The position numbers and the translations under genes were made by a program. A model generated the notes under the pieces. The model worked only from the letters and a program-made list of their open reading frames with translations, ran no database searches and was not told the origin of the DNA. 64,000 nucleotides of DNA, from positions 1 through 64,000 of the forward strand of contig JADLSH010000057.1 in the NCBI GenBank assembly GCA_016169945.1, in the 5' to 3' direction. Of the stretch, positions 54,001 to 62,153 are shown piece after piece; positions within the stretch are counted from its first letter, which is position 1, and each line of letters begins with the position of its first letter. The stretch is from Trachythela sp. YZ-2020. Taxonomy: Eukaryota > Cnidaria > Anthozoa > Malacalcyonacea > Clavulariidae.

Positions 54001-55794
54001 AATAGAACGTAATTTCTCCCGTACTGTGATCCTACAATTAGAATATAAAGAAAATTGGGGTCAGTTGTCCTAGTTTTGTTTAAAGATTTCTACACTACAC
54101 TTACACTATACTAGCATTGAAAACTGTCACCAACTTACCCGAACTATAATCCCCATTCTTTTTGACTCTGATGTGAACGGAAATATTTGTAAAATTTCGT
54201 ATTCCATAATCTGTTCATGCGGTGAACGAAGTGTCATGGTGGTCAGATCACGGTTTATCAAACTTAGACCAACTGTCTCTGCCCATGTGACGAGAGCAAC
54301 CTTGAAATAGATTGGTATTAATTGAACTAAAGTAACTTCGTTTGTACTGGTTAGCTCTATCAGTTCTAAACTGTTCTCTCTAGAATACCATTAAGGAACA
54401 TCTCGCATCAGTCCAGTGATACCACCGGAGAAAACCAGTGTACCAGAAGGAAACCCATATGGTATTTGGAAGAGTCAAACTGGAAGCATTCTTCTCACAT
54501 GCGATTGAGGCGAACTTATAATCAGACACATACACTAACCATTGTTCTATTAACACCCCGTTTCGTACCCCGAGAATTTTTGGAACTGCAGTGACAGTGA
54601 CCCAAAGTTTCACTCCCGCAACAGGAAATATGCAGGAATAATATACCCCCCCCCCGAAATGTACAGGATAGAATTCCACCGGACAGAATGAGGTTACAGT
54701 GGGGAAGCCCCCCGGAAATATACTAATTCCTACAGTCTCCTAGTTACGTATTTTGAGTTTATTCTCTTACCTCGTCAGGACTGGAAGCTTGATAAGTGAA
54801 GTCATCACTCTCTGCACCTACATCACCCTCATTATCAACTGTAATCCCATCCTTTGTCGATGGTTCTTCACTCTCCCCATTCCCCTCTCCTTTGCGTACT
54901 GGTGTAACATTATGACATAATGCTAAGGCTTTGACAGCCTCGTGCACTCTGGTAACAACCGTACGTCGAACCTGAGAATAATTATATATTTAATGTCGTA
55001 ATAATTATATATTTAATGTCGTAATAATTATATATTTAATGTCGTAATAATTATATATTTAATGTCGTAATAATTATATATTTAATGTCGTAATAATTAT
55101 ATATTTAATGTCGTAATAATTATATATTTAATGTCGTAATAATTATATATTTAATGTCGTAATAATTATATATTTAATGTCGTAATAATTATATATTTAA
55201 TGTCGTAATAATTATATATTTAAGGTATGGTTGCCCAATTCAGCAGTGTCTCATGATACAAGTGCTGAACAGTTACGGGTTTTGGTGAGGGTGGTTGGGG
55301 CTGGGCGGGGGGGGGGAGGACCCGGAGAACAATCCGCGAAGCACAAGAGAAATCAACCACAATTCTACTTACACGAGTTTCCAAGCATAGAGCAGTCACC
55401 TTAAAGGCAGCAAAACGGATTTGTATGTGCTTACTCCTTACCTTAGATTGTCCAGATTTCTTTAAAGCCGTCGTGACGACGGTTGCTGTCGCCGTACGTA
55501 AGTGCGTCACAACCTGAAACAAACATTGTAATATAATTGTAATTAGTAATTGGGGGTGTGCTAATCATCCTTATTTGCAGCTGAGAGTTGAATTAGGTTT
55601 CACTCAGGTTGAATTAGGTTTCAGGCCTAGGTTCCATTGTAATCATGACCACACATAGGTCGGTACGGGTGGGTGGGCGCAATTCAACCCCTACATAGGT
55701 TTAGTTCATCTAGCAAAGCAAATATGGTACATCATACCTCGTCCATTGAGTCAGAACCAAATGACACCGTGCCAAGATGAAGTCTCTTAAAAAC
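42078..55794 (-). CDS. ATP9: ATP9A/ATP9B (Neo1-type) P4-ATPase, C-terminal 654 aa; 5' exons outside the window
   Basis: Exons in transcript order: 55738-55794, 55442-55513, 54771-54971, 54139-54300, 53939-54031, 53427-53510, 52892-52939, 52021-52095, 51715-51762, 46603-46701, 45600-45689, 44925-45069, 44312-44376, 44086-44174, 43892-43958, 43731-43795, 43199-43307, 42631-42892, 42078-42211. All junctions are GT-AG and in phase. It begins at [10 protein letters not shown], just after the expected DKTGT phosphorylation site. Visible P-type ATPase motifs are [12 protein letters not shown] (about 176-179), MLTGDK (about 283-288) and GDGGND (about 392-397), followed by the last membrane helices and the end PPSYSKLT. 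The exon endings match the animal ATP9 family, which acts without a CDC50 subunit in endosome/Golgi lipid flipping and trafficking. Helices 1-4 and the catalytic Asp were not found up to position 64,000. One ~5-kb intron (46,702-51,714) contains the antisense LRR-IRE1 gene. Confidence 0.94.
42277..42425 (+). mobile_element. tRNA-derived SINE with a V-SINE-like central motif
   Basis: The head CAGTGGTTAGCGCGC resembles a tRNA A box and TTTGATTCTACC a decayed B box. Downstream, TTTTCTCGGGGTACTCTGG followed by TTTTCCCC closely resembles the conserved central segment known from V-SINE-type elements. It lies in the last ATP9 intron. Ends are approximate. Confidence 0.6.
43451..43704. mobile_element. 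~240-bp insertion containing a 184-bp near-perfect palindrome
   Basis: Positions 43,508-43,691 form an inverted repeat: AACAAATTAGGG...ACTAATTTCTCC is mirrored with few mismatches and a tiny loop near 43,600. The block is bracketed by direct copies of TATTTACTAGTTA (43,451-43,463 and 43,691-43,703), which look like a target-site duplication. It sits in an ATP9 intron. Confidence 0.75.
43550..43594 (-). ncRNA. Hammerhead-ribozyme-like core
   Basis: On the minus strand the order is CUGACGA, a short hairpin (GGGC-UUUA-GCUC), then GAAACGUC (core 43,558-43,585). Flanking TTTCTC and GAGATTTT can pair as a partial stem I. This is the type I hammerhead order with a minimal, self-complementary ACGU stem III, as described for Penelope-like elements and retrozymes. 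One extra A lies between the CUGANGA box and stem II. The mirrored copy on the other arm has CUGACCA, which breaks the core. Activity is unknown. Confidence 0.45.
44518..44750 (+). mobile_element. Dispersed repeat, copy 1 of a pair in ATP9 introns
   Basis: Begins GGCGGAGACTTTGCGAAATATT and shares a collinear, diverged match with 52,357-52,620 (CTTTGC-AAATATT near the left end, GGCTTTTRTGATTGTA in the middle, CAGCTATCRTTCAAAGG near the right end). The short ORF across it reflects the repeat, not a gene. Ends and class are unresolved. Confidence 0.55.
45150..45490 (-). mobile_element. tRNA-like SINE fragment interrupted by a TIR element
   Basis: On the minus strand a tRNA-like head (GTGGCACAGGGGTTAGCG, right part) and a B box (GGGTTCGATTCCTGC, left part) are split by an insertion at 45,196-45,468. 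The insertion has terminal inverted repeats of about 23 bp (GTATCACTCCAAAAAA and its complement, plus an imperfect GAGRG end) and a low-complexity core of GGGATTTTTAG-like words. This is a nested pair of mobile elements in an ATP9 intron. Confidence 0.6.
45911..46091. mobile_element. Foldback MITE, family 1 copy A
   Basis: A 181-bp element starts GGCTACGTTCACACGAGACC and ends in its complement; the interior is also largely self-complementary. It is flanked by TCA on both sides (45,908-45,910 and 46,092-46,094). A second copy is at 59,877-60,061 flanked by TAA. Three-bp duplications fit the PIF/Harbinger type, but no transposase is present to confirm this. Confidence 0.8.
46795..46865. repeat. 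Short degenerate CTAATCC/CCTAAC repeat
   Basis: Irregular repeats of TAATCCTAAC and close variants, resembling degenerate telomere-type hexamers, inside the ATP9 intron that also holds the LRR-IRE1 gene. The stretch is too short and imperfect to call interstitial telomere with confidence. Confidence 0.5.
47416..47466 (+). promoter_or_regulatory. CCAAT plus TATA promoter-like pair
   Basis: GCCAATCA (about 47,416) is followed about 40 bp later by TTATAAATA (47,458-47,466). Downstream are a strong-context ATG (CACCATGG, 47,611) and the 69-bp repeat array. This could start a transcript reading the repeat ORF, or a leader for the LRR-IRE1 gene at 48,403. The call rests on motifs only. Confidence 0.4.
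47611..48036 (+). repeat. Six-copy 69-bp minisatellite that keeps an open reading frame (141 aa)
   Basis: Six copies of a 69-bp unit lie at about 47,618-48,021. Because 69 is a multiple of 3 and the unit has no stop in this frame, it reads as a 23-aa repeat containing [16 protein letters not shown]. Each unit centres on the 18-bp palindrome TGTGCGATGCATCGCACA (first copy 47,659-47,676), with single changes in a few copies, and most carry CACTGTAAGTCAT, a consensus 5' splice site. A CACCATGG context (47,611) and an upstream TATA box leave room for a real small protein. No known domain, signal peptide or conserved partner supports this, so it is scored as a repeat with coding potential. Confidence 0.75.
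48403..50646 (+). CDS. LRR receptor fused to IRE1-type kinase and KEN ribonuclease domain, 747 aa, intronless
   Basis: Order along the protein: signal peptide (about 1-27); N-terminal cysteine cap (C38, C42, C44, C59); about five leucine-rich repeats (about 105-235, with [22 protein letters not shown] and [11 protein letters not shown]); C-terminal cap starting NPWNCSC (236-242) with C263 and C285; membrane segment (about 296-322); kinase (about 354-617) with K387, HRDIKPQN (475-482), DFD in place of DFG (498-500) and [10 protein letters not shown] (516-525) as in IRE1; KEN domain (about 655-740; FRKD, RDKIVHF, FPKLV). In IRE1 the KEN domain cuts RNA when kinase dimers form. Here R693 and H698 match catalytic R905 and H910 of human IRE1, but the N906 and Y892 positions are Asp (D694, D680). 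An in-frame stop about 90 nt upstream with no other ATG fixes the start. It lies antisense in an ATP9 intron. Confidence 0.92.
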   Translation: MAIFIHIPSVWSLCIISILFINRIFCQQSIYFGSLDACPKKCKCYRNATQEHDRFTVNCNGTTEFGLLEAYVPLVPINTTDLIATDYFLETLRIDPFNNDPFREPLLSLVLRRCNIKYISSATFIAFNLRKLRHLDLNSNMIEDLNNKTFHFLFKLMTISIANNNVKQLGRHAFKNVYQVKLINLSYNQLKELDPGTFNDVPSLEVLDLSHNWLNALPWENISQLSSLRVLGLTHNPWNCSCQMRGILNNMNHSLLIGTQAKCYFPPQLKGTLLEDLNSDTFSHCFTTEQYFETRYIITWLCTVLTFYEYVLKAISYTIIDILKRHLILKHGIAEKPSEAQSEAHVSDTAPGYRCIGQIRYNINDAFHPPKTVYRGKLSDGREAAIKKHNKIEVYKELEFLLCLAERRPHPNIIRYLCVEYDTDSTYLALELCHGDLRTAVMECIEGFDTIVDPQNYILQLTSGICFIHENGIQHRDIKPQNILWKRTVHGIALVFSDFDLSHFSKDTSSHKVMCGTTGWIAPELCCRQTRSTAVDIFSLGCVFYFILTREHPFGAISNLAECQNNINSPEYKPTLAELYEQHDEQQASMAEDLIRRMICSNAADRIKAHKIKKHPFLLNKEEMAHFLIKIGDYMEEKDDQKVTTFQNKLEKNSHIVFDGKWLDKLDTPARNDLSKFRKDGNDKICCLLKAVRDKIVHFRKLRKMELREIYLGDEFGVIEYYMRLFPKLVPYTYNVLEMSEIENFAY
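50668..50673 (+). terminator. Candidate variant polyadenylation signal ATTAAA
   Basis: ATTAAA lies about 20 nt after the stop codon of the LRR-IRE1 gene. No AATAAA is visible close by. Such a short 3' UTR is possible but unproven. Confidence 0.3.
50760..50953. mobile_element. MITE-like inverted-repeat element
   Basis: The ends are a perfect 17-bp inverted repeat, GTTGACTGTTGTGTAAA (50,760-50,776) and its complement (50,937-50,953). Pairing continues inward with gaps (CCTGAAA, AATGAGAAC). The interior is CG-richer than its surroundings. It lies just after the LRR-IRE1 gene in the ATP9 intron. Confidence 0.75.
51501..51659. mobile_element. MITE-like inverted-repeat element
   Basis: Arms TCAATACACCCTTT plus CGATAATTA at the left, and their complement at the right (51,637-51,659), differ by one base in 23. 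Inner arms (GGAGC and ATTCATGAGAG with partners) also pair. No clear target-site duplication was seen. Confidence 0.75.
52357..52620 (+). mobile_element. Dispersed repeat, copy 2 of a pair in ATP9 introns
   Basis: Begins GGGGCGGACACTTTGCAAAA and is collinear with 44,518-44,750 but diverged. It ends around a poly-G tract near 52,585. No coding capacity was seen. Confidence 0.55.
52980..53328. mobile_element. hAT-type MITE with 8-bp target-site duplication
   Basis: A 349-bp element has 15-bp perfect terminal inverted repeats CATAGACGGATTTTC / GAAAATCCGTCTATG. It is flanked by identical 8-bp copies of AATACAAC (52,972-52,979 and 53,329-53,336). An 8-bp duplication is the hallmark of hAT transposons. 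The interior is rich in C-runs and has no transposase. Confidence 0.88.
53731..53847. repeat. CAATG pentanucleotide microsatellite
   Basis: Runs of GCAAT/GCAAG pentamers with a few interruptions, in an ATP9 intron. Overlapping minus-strand ORFs are simple-repeat translations. Confidence 0.9.
54978..55223. repeat. 23-bp minisatellite, about 10.7 copies, next to an ATP9 splice acceptor
   Basis: Unit ATAATTATATATTTAATGTC plus GTA is repeated with essentially no divergence. On the minus strand the array ends only a few bases before the CAG acceptor of the exon at 54,771-54,971, so it supplies that intron's 3' end and probably its branch-point region. Confidence 0.93.
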
Positions 55795-56863
55795 CTGCCA
55801 AGTTTGATAAAAACACTAAGTTAGGTGCAGTATTAAAAAGACTTGAAACATATCACTCGTACTGTAAAACTTAATTGTTTGCTGATAAGACTATCTATAC
55901 ATGAACTAAACTGGATAGCTTTATGTTAGATCTAAAGTTGAAACGTTGCTACATTCATCACTGTCCAAACGTTGGGTCGTGAATGGAATATGTCCAGGGA
56001 TGAATGCATTCTTAAATTAATTTACTTGGACGGACCAGAGTAGCGAAAAAATGTCTGAGATTATGCCTAAGTCAAATGAAACACAATCCAACTTTGTAAT
56101 TTTAAATGCATGATGGATTTCTGATAATTGTACTTTATAAGCGTCGGATAAAGACTGATATACGAGTAGTGCATATCAATTTAGCTAGTAATTTGTTCGT
56201 GAATGCATTCTTTTACTTGAACTAGAGTACAGAAAATATGTCTTATATTACGTCAGACTGATATATTACGGGTAATAAACTTTAATAGCGTCAGTCTTTC
56301 TGATAAACTGTACTTCTGAACGTTTGTCGTGTTAACAGTGAATTTAGATTTGATCATGGCGTTCCATATTTGAGCACTTAGCAAACGATTTAAACTAGGC
56401 TGCCAATTTTTTAAATTGAAATAAATTCACGTAAACCTTTCGTTCATATTACGTACTGTTTGCGTTCATGTTACGTATATGGCTTAAATGCATGAAATAT
56501 GAGAACACATGTCATAGATAAACAACACGTCAATAATGGGTCATAGATAAAAATTCCAGCAAAAATTTGTTATGAATTTGGTATGAAAATTTAGGGAAAC
56601 CAATACAAAGCCAAACTGCAGGAGTAAATTTACATTTTTTCTTTTCAAATTCACACGACGGGGTTAAAAAAATATAGATAAGTAAGCATTTTGATAAAAG
56701 ACTCTTTAATTATGCATTCCAAACGTGGGCATGCATTTATAATGAACAAGGAAGCTTAAAGTGTCTAGTTAAGGGCTCTACAACAGCATATTTTCTCGAT
56801 AAATTGTGGTGTTTTTTCAAATACTGAAACTAGAAATCGATTTCTGTGTTATAGGAATCAACT
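55795..56863. other. Region with no recognisable exon (ATP9 intron and upstream flank of cysteine-rich gene 1)
   Basis: The next upstream ATP9 exon (around the DKTGT site) was sought on the minus strand here and not found. The last ~220 bp are the conserved 5' flank of cysteine-rich gene 1, sharing CACACGACGGGGTT-like and TTTCTGTGTTATAGGAATCA blocks with the flanks of genes 2 and 3. Confidence 0.5.
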
Positions 56864-58874
56864 ATGAGTAAAGTGGGGTTGATTATACTGGTGTTTGTCT
56901 CATCATTAGTCGTTTTTGTGGAGTCTCAAAGTTGTTCGTCGGCGGAAGACTGTGACGATGGCGAGTGTTGTGACGAGGGAAGTTGCACTTATAGTTACAT
57001 ATGTGCCTTGAATCAACGATGCTATAGTGATTGGGGCTGCACGGATGGCTGTTGTATTGATAACACATGTAAATCGAAATGGAGCTACGAGTGTATTAAC
57101 AAGAAATCAAAGAAATCGTGTTTTGGAAACTGGCAATGCGACAGCGGCTGCTGTAAGGACAACAAATGTCAGGAGACGAGTGCGCTTTGTGACTATTACA
57201 ATCCAACTACCACCACAGCTGAATGGCAAAAGACGACAGGTCTGTTAAACGAATGCTATACATCTTATGATTGTTATATATCCTATAGCGATGGCAATTG
57301 CTGTAACTATACAATGTCCCTACTACTAGTAAATATATTCTTGTTTCAAGTTGGCAGTGGTTGTTGCATGTACCATTACCTCCTACGACTTCGATTGGAG
57401 TTCAATTCCTACAATATGCATTTAGTTGTGTGATTATAATTTCACGTGTGAGACAAGTGCTTCTAGTTTGCCTTTCTGTGAGTACACTCAACACTAGACC
57501 AGTTAGTTTGGTTCAGTTCAGTTTAGCTTAGACTTTGGCACCACCATTTGTTTTAGTTTACCCCAAGTTGGTTTTTATTTAAGTTTAAGTGAGCTTGGTT
57601 CAGTTAAATTGAACTTGTTATACTTCAGTTTAGTTTTTACACGCTGCGATTTGTCAGACCGATTTCAGATGCACTTTACTGATGTTTGAAAAATACGTGA
57701 CAAACGTCATCTGACTACATCTTCAACTGAAAATATTCGTCACTAACATTCAGCAAAACCTAAAATCGGCCCAACAAATCGAAGGAAACCTCGTTTCAGT
57801 GCTTCCACAAGTCGTAAGTGAAATATCCTTGTTCGAGCGTTAAATTTCCTTTTTTTCCGTTAAATTTCCTTGCCAAAATCACGAAATTTCCCTTCAAATT
57901 TCCTTGCAGTTCTTATTAAAATTATCAAATTTCTTATACTCCGAGATTTCTCGGAGACTATGAAGCTCATCACAACCTCGTACCCAGGGTTTCTGCGCTT
58001 GTGGCACAAGCGCAAAGCCCTGGGTACGAGGTTGAGCGCATTAATGCCAGATCAGCCGAGAAGGGGTTGTGTCTCACAGTGGGGGGTCCTTTAACAACCC
58101 CCCTGTCTATTGACATTTTTTATATCTACACCCCCTCTTCCAGATGAGCCTTTAATGCTTCCACTTATTTCGTTTTATATTTCAGATTACCCCATTGATT
58201 ATGACGATTATGACTATGATGGAAGTTCTCGTAGGTCTAGGAGTGGTGGTTTGAGTGTGGGCGGCAGTATTGGTATAGCTGTTGCGGTTATCGTTGTGGC
58301 GATTATCAAAATTGCACTTTGGGCTTCGTGGTGTTCACGCCGTCAACGCGTGGTCGTGGTGCGTAGACGAATTACGTGCGTCGCCGTACCAATCGTGCAG
58401 AACGATGAACTCCAACAGGAATACGAACGAATAGCGCAGGGAATCCCAGACTGCCCTCCCCCTGCATATAGTCCACGACCCTTCGCGGATGACACGCAAA
58501 ACGCGGGAGAAAATCCAGCCCAAACCCCAGGAGGTCATGGAGTTTCACAGGGTACTCCAATGGGACCACCACCAGAATATTCCCCTAGTCCTGCAGCCAA
58601 CTCAAACGAGAATACCAATTCAGTCCAAACAAACCTAACCCAAAGGGCAGAGATCACTGGTAATGCGGAAGAAATGTACGGTGTACCACAAGGCTCCACA
58701 ATGGTACCACCTCCTCCTGAGTATTCCTCCAGTCCTGCAGCCAACCCACGCGAGAATACCACTGGCCAGAATTCAACTCAAACAGACCAAGCTCAAAGAC
58801 GAGAAGTCACTGGAAATACTGAAGAAATGAATGGTGTTTCACAAGGCACGACAATGGGACCGTTTATTATTTAG
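56864..58874 (+). CDS. Cysteine-rich membrane protein, paralogue 1; fourth module and splice site disturbed
   Basis: First exon from 56,864: signal peptide (about 1-21), then three modules of the form C-x5-C-x(3-4)-CC-x4-C-x(5-7)-C. The last exon (58,186-58,874) encodes an acidic stalk, a membrane helix (GIAVAVIVVAIIKIALW), a basic stretch and a tail with three PPxY sites (PPAY, PPEY, PPEY) that could bind WW domains. In paralogues 2 and 3 the donor follows a complete fourth module in phase 1. Here the matching donor (57,329, GTAAAT) follows an incomplete module in phase 0 and would shift the frame into a stop. A GT at 57,240 would give a phase-1, three-module product (354 aa). Reading on instead gives a 189-aa form without this tail. 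Which form is used is unknown. The architecture resembles Shisa/STMC6-type proteins; this is inference. Confidence 0.7.
57973..58034. repeat. 62-bp foldback in the intron of cysteine-rich gene 1
   Basis: CAACCTCGTACCCAGGG at the left and its exact complement at the right (58,018-58,034), with a further GCGCTTGTG/CACAAGCGC core. Such CCTCGTACCC-ended palindromes look like MITE remnants. Confidence 0.7.
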
Positions 58875-59876
58875 TTACAGTAAAGAGTACCTTAGAGCGC
58901 TGTAATAGTTGTAAAAGTTGTGACTTGAAACTCTTTCATTTCATGCATATGCATAAACAAATAGATATCAATAGACTCTGTAAAGAATTTCTTTATTTCT
59001 AGTTTAGTAGGCCATGTTGGCTGTGTATTTGTGGTTCCTGTTAAAGTTGTGAAACGTTGTGAAACTCTTTCATATAATGTATAAAGGGCCATGTATGAAA
59101 AGAACAACTCGTGCTAGTATTTTATACAAATCATATTTCCAATATAGCTAAGGTTATTAAACGAGATAATCCTTGTTTTAAAACTAGTTTTGTACTGCCC
59201 TAAAAGCTGTTTTTAATATAGATAACCCTAGAACATTTAAGACTAGAGGGCACTCAATTAGGCAAGGGCGAAAATCCATCTCAAAAAGTGTGTGTGGGGG
59301 GGGGGTGAAGCCTGCTAACAGTTATGGAAGCATGTAACACGTTTAACGTTTTCCGGGCATTACTCCATCATTTATAGACACCTCCCGACGGAAGCGTAAC
59401 TTCGGTCTAAGCGTTAGGGGTGTGGGTACGTTTTGCCCAAAATTGTCGATTGAGGCCCCATGCCGCTAGCAGGAATGCGCAGGTATGGAGTGACGAAAGC
59501 ACGAGGGCACTACGGGGTATGCGGGGGAAGACTTTACACAATTTTGATGATTAGAACATGTCGTATAAGCAAAAGTGGAAAGAGTGGGGGGAGGGGATAA
59601 TTTACATATTGATCCACCTCAATGGGGGGGGGGATTTGTCCCCCCAGGAGTGACGCCCTTGCAATTACGTAAAGTTATCATGCATATAAATTATTCATCC
59701 ACCAATTACGAATTATTTTCAGCCGGGGAAAACAAGACAACGTTTTCATCATGAAAATTTCTCATCTAATTTTCATCAAAAGTTTTAGTTGCAAACGTAA
59801 TACTACTGCTAGTCATTGCCCAGAGGTCGTAGTCTTGTTATCGAAAATATTCGCTGTTTTCAACTAGATTATTTAA
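58875..59876. other. 3' flank of cysteine-rich gene 1
   Basis: Downstream blocks (GACTTGAAACTCTTTCATT, TTTCTAGTTT, GTAGGCCATGTT) recur after gene 2 at 62,150-62,240, marking a segmental duplication. The middle (59,280-59,660) holds G-runs and CG-richer sequence without a duplicate counterpart, probably a decayed insertion. No gene was seen. Confidence 0.6.
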
Positions 59877-60061
59877 GACTACGTTCACACGACACGGACG
59901 AATTCCGCACCGTACTCAAATTCGTCCAGTTCCACTTGTTCACACGGGAAAACGGACAAATTCAAGCACAGCTAATCGTAAGAATTCCCGTGTGAACAAG
60001 TGGAATCGGACGAATTTGAGTACGGTCCGGAATTCGTCCGGTCTCGTGTGAACGTATAGCC
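59877..60061. mobile_element. Foldback MITE, family 1 copy B, with paralogous empty site
   Basis: A 185-bp relative of the element at 45,911-46,091, flanked by TAA on both sides. The duplicated flank after gene 2 (about 62,470-62,490) shows the same surroundings without the element and with a single TAA, which confirms both the ends and the 3-bp duplication. Confidence 0.88.
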
Positions 60062-60287
60062 TAAATCTTTCTTATTCGTAATTATAGTTTCGCAATGTAT
60101 ATTCCAGTTTCAATATATTAAAAAATTCCTGTGGTATGTCCATTGGCATTGGCGCGTCTTTTGATACATTTGATGGTGCCGTTGTTTTTAAAGACATTCA
60201 GTGAAAAACTTTCAGTTTAAATTTTCCATCAATGGCCACATATTCAACTATAACTTGTAACGGCACACTCATTGCACAAGAATTTCA

Positions 60288-60409
60288 TAAAAATTCCGCC
60301 GAAACAATAAACAGGATGTCAAATCCAAAAATATGGGGGAGTAAAGTTTACTCCCCCACTCCATAGTTTTGGATTTGACATCCTGTTTATTGTTTCGGCG
60401 GAATTTTTA
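60288..60409. repeat. 122-bp hairpin upstream of cysteine-rich gene 2
   Basis: TAAAAATTCCGCCGAAACAA and ACAGGATGTCAAATCCAAAA are mirrored with few mismatches around a centre near 60,347. In the matching flank of gene 3 (62,728-62,760) only one arm-like sequence exists. Confidence 0.8.
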
Positions 60410-60470
60410 GTAAACTTGATACATTTTTTCTTTGGTTCGCCTGTCTTTTTATGAAATTGTCTCGACAGGG

Positions 60471-60550
60471 TACAAACTAACAAAGACGTGCTACAAACTA
60501 ACAAAGACGTGCTACAAACTAACAAAGACGTGCTACAAACTAACAAAGAC
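60471..60550. repeat. 21-bp tandem repeat, about 4 copies
   Basis: Unit GTGCTACAAACTAACAAAGA plus C. The equivalent place upstream of gene 3 (about 62,795-62,815) has a single diverged copy, so the expansion is specific to this paralogue's flank. Confidence 0.85.
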
Positions 60551-60736
60551 AGGTAAAATTTTGATGAAAACAAGATTTGAATAAAATTCATTCCAATCCA
60601 ACGAGGAAGAAGACCGTCAAATAGTCTGAAGGGCACTTGAGATTGGTAAAACAGCACAATATTCTCTCCATAAATTGTGGATATTTTTCAATTGCAGAGA
60701 TTGGAGATTTATTTCTGTGTTATATAGGAATCAACT

Positions 60737-62153
60737 ATGAGTAAAGTAGGGTGGATTCTAGTGGTGTTTGTCTCATCATTAGTCGTTTTTGTGGAGTCTC
60801 AAAGTTGTTCGTCGGCGGAAGACTGTGATGATGGCGAGTGTTGTGACGAGGGAAGTTGCACTTATAGTTACATATGTGCCTTGAAGAAGAGTTTAAAACA
60901 ACGTCAACCATGCTATAGTGATTGGGGCTGCACGGATGGCTGTTGTATTGATAACACATGTAAGCCAAAATCGAGCTACGAGTGCATTAACAAGAAATCG
61001 TGTACTGAAAACTGGGATTGCGACAGCAGTTGTTGTAAGGACAACAAATGTCAGGAGACGAGTGCGCTTTGTTTTGTACTTCCAACTTTCAAAATTCCAA
61101 CTTTCAAAATACAAGATTATTGCTCTTCTTCAACCGATTGTTATTCATCTTTGAAGGGCAGTTGCTGTGTGAATGGACAGTGTCATGTCTGTACAGATGG
61201 TAAATATATTTCCTTTTTATCTATTTTTATATCATTAGAATTGTGGGTGCATTGCCTTCCACTACTACGATTGGGCTTCGACTTTTGTCTGCAATGTGCA
61301 ATATACTTCAATCGCATGTGAGAAAAGTGATCCAGCTTGACTCTATCGGCAACCTGTAGCCACAGCAGACCAGTTTATACTAACTTTACGTTCTAATTTG
61401 GTCAAGTTTAGTTTGGTTTAGCTTAGTTATTTAAATTTGGTAAAGTTTCGTATACCTCATTTGGTATAGTATTTTGGTTTGATTCACTGTACTTTGCTTC
61501 AGTTTGATAGCTCCGGTCTAATTCGTAAATTTCGTTTAGTTTGGTCTGGTAATATATATATATATATAATCACGTCCGCGCCCTCCCCTCGAACTCTTTC
61601 AAGACCTCTCCCTCCCCCCCGTAATGTATACTGAAAATTTCCGCTCCCCTGAAATAGGTTCTTGACTCATCCGACACAGTGGCTGGAGCTGGTCCAGAAC
61701 CCGCTGTAGTTTTCCTGCAGTTTAGTTTATTTTGATGCTTCCAGTTATTCCTTTTAAATTTCAGATTCTCATGACGATCATAACTATGGTGGAAGTTCTA
61801 GCAGTGGGCATAGCACAGGGGCACGTATTGGTATAGCCTTTGCGATTATCATTGTGGTGATAATAAAAATTGCTTGTTGGGCTGCGTATTGTTCACGTTA
61901 TTCAAGCCGTCGACGCGTGGTCGTGGTCCGTAGACGAACGTGCGTTGTTGCCGTGCCAATCGTGGAGAACGATGAGCTCCAACGTGAGCACGAACGTGCT
62001 GAGCAAGAGACCCCTGACTGCCCACCCCCTGCGTATAGTCCACGTGATGGACCAGACCAAGCCCCAGGAGAGGAGGGAGCCAAAGCAGGAGGAAGTCATG
62101 GAGTCTCTCAGGGCCAGCAGCCAATGACTCTCCTACAGTCCTGCAGCCAATGA
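60737..62153 (+). CDS. Cysteine-rich membrane protein, paralogue 2 (Shisa-like architecture), intact
   Basis: Exons 60,737-61,199 and 61,765-62,153 join in phase 1 across a GT-AG intron to give 283 aa. Signal peptide about 1-22. Four cysteine modules: C24-C47, C59-C83, C89-C112 and C129-C152, each C-x5-C-x(3-7)-CC-x4-C-x(2-7)-C, a spacing that fits knottin or dickkopf-like folds. A His/Gly/Ser stalk, membrane helix about 176-196, a basic Arg/Val stretch and a short tail with PPAY (242-245) follow. The expected topology is type I, with the cysteine modules outside and a WW-ligand tail inside. The same 5' block (TATAGGAATCAACTATGA) precedes all three paralogues. Its tail is shorter than that of paralogue 1 (one PPxY against three). 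Function is not recognised; a secreted form ending in the intron is possible. Confidence 0.85.
61552..61571. repeat. TA dinucleotide microsatellite
   Basis: About ten TA units in the intron of cysteine-rich gene 2. Confidence 0.85.
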
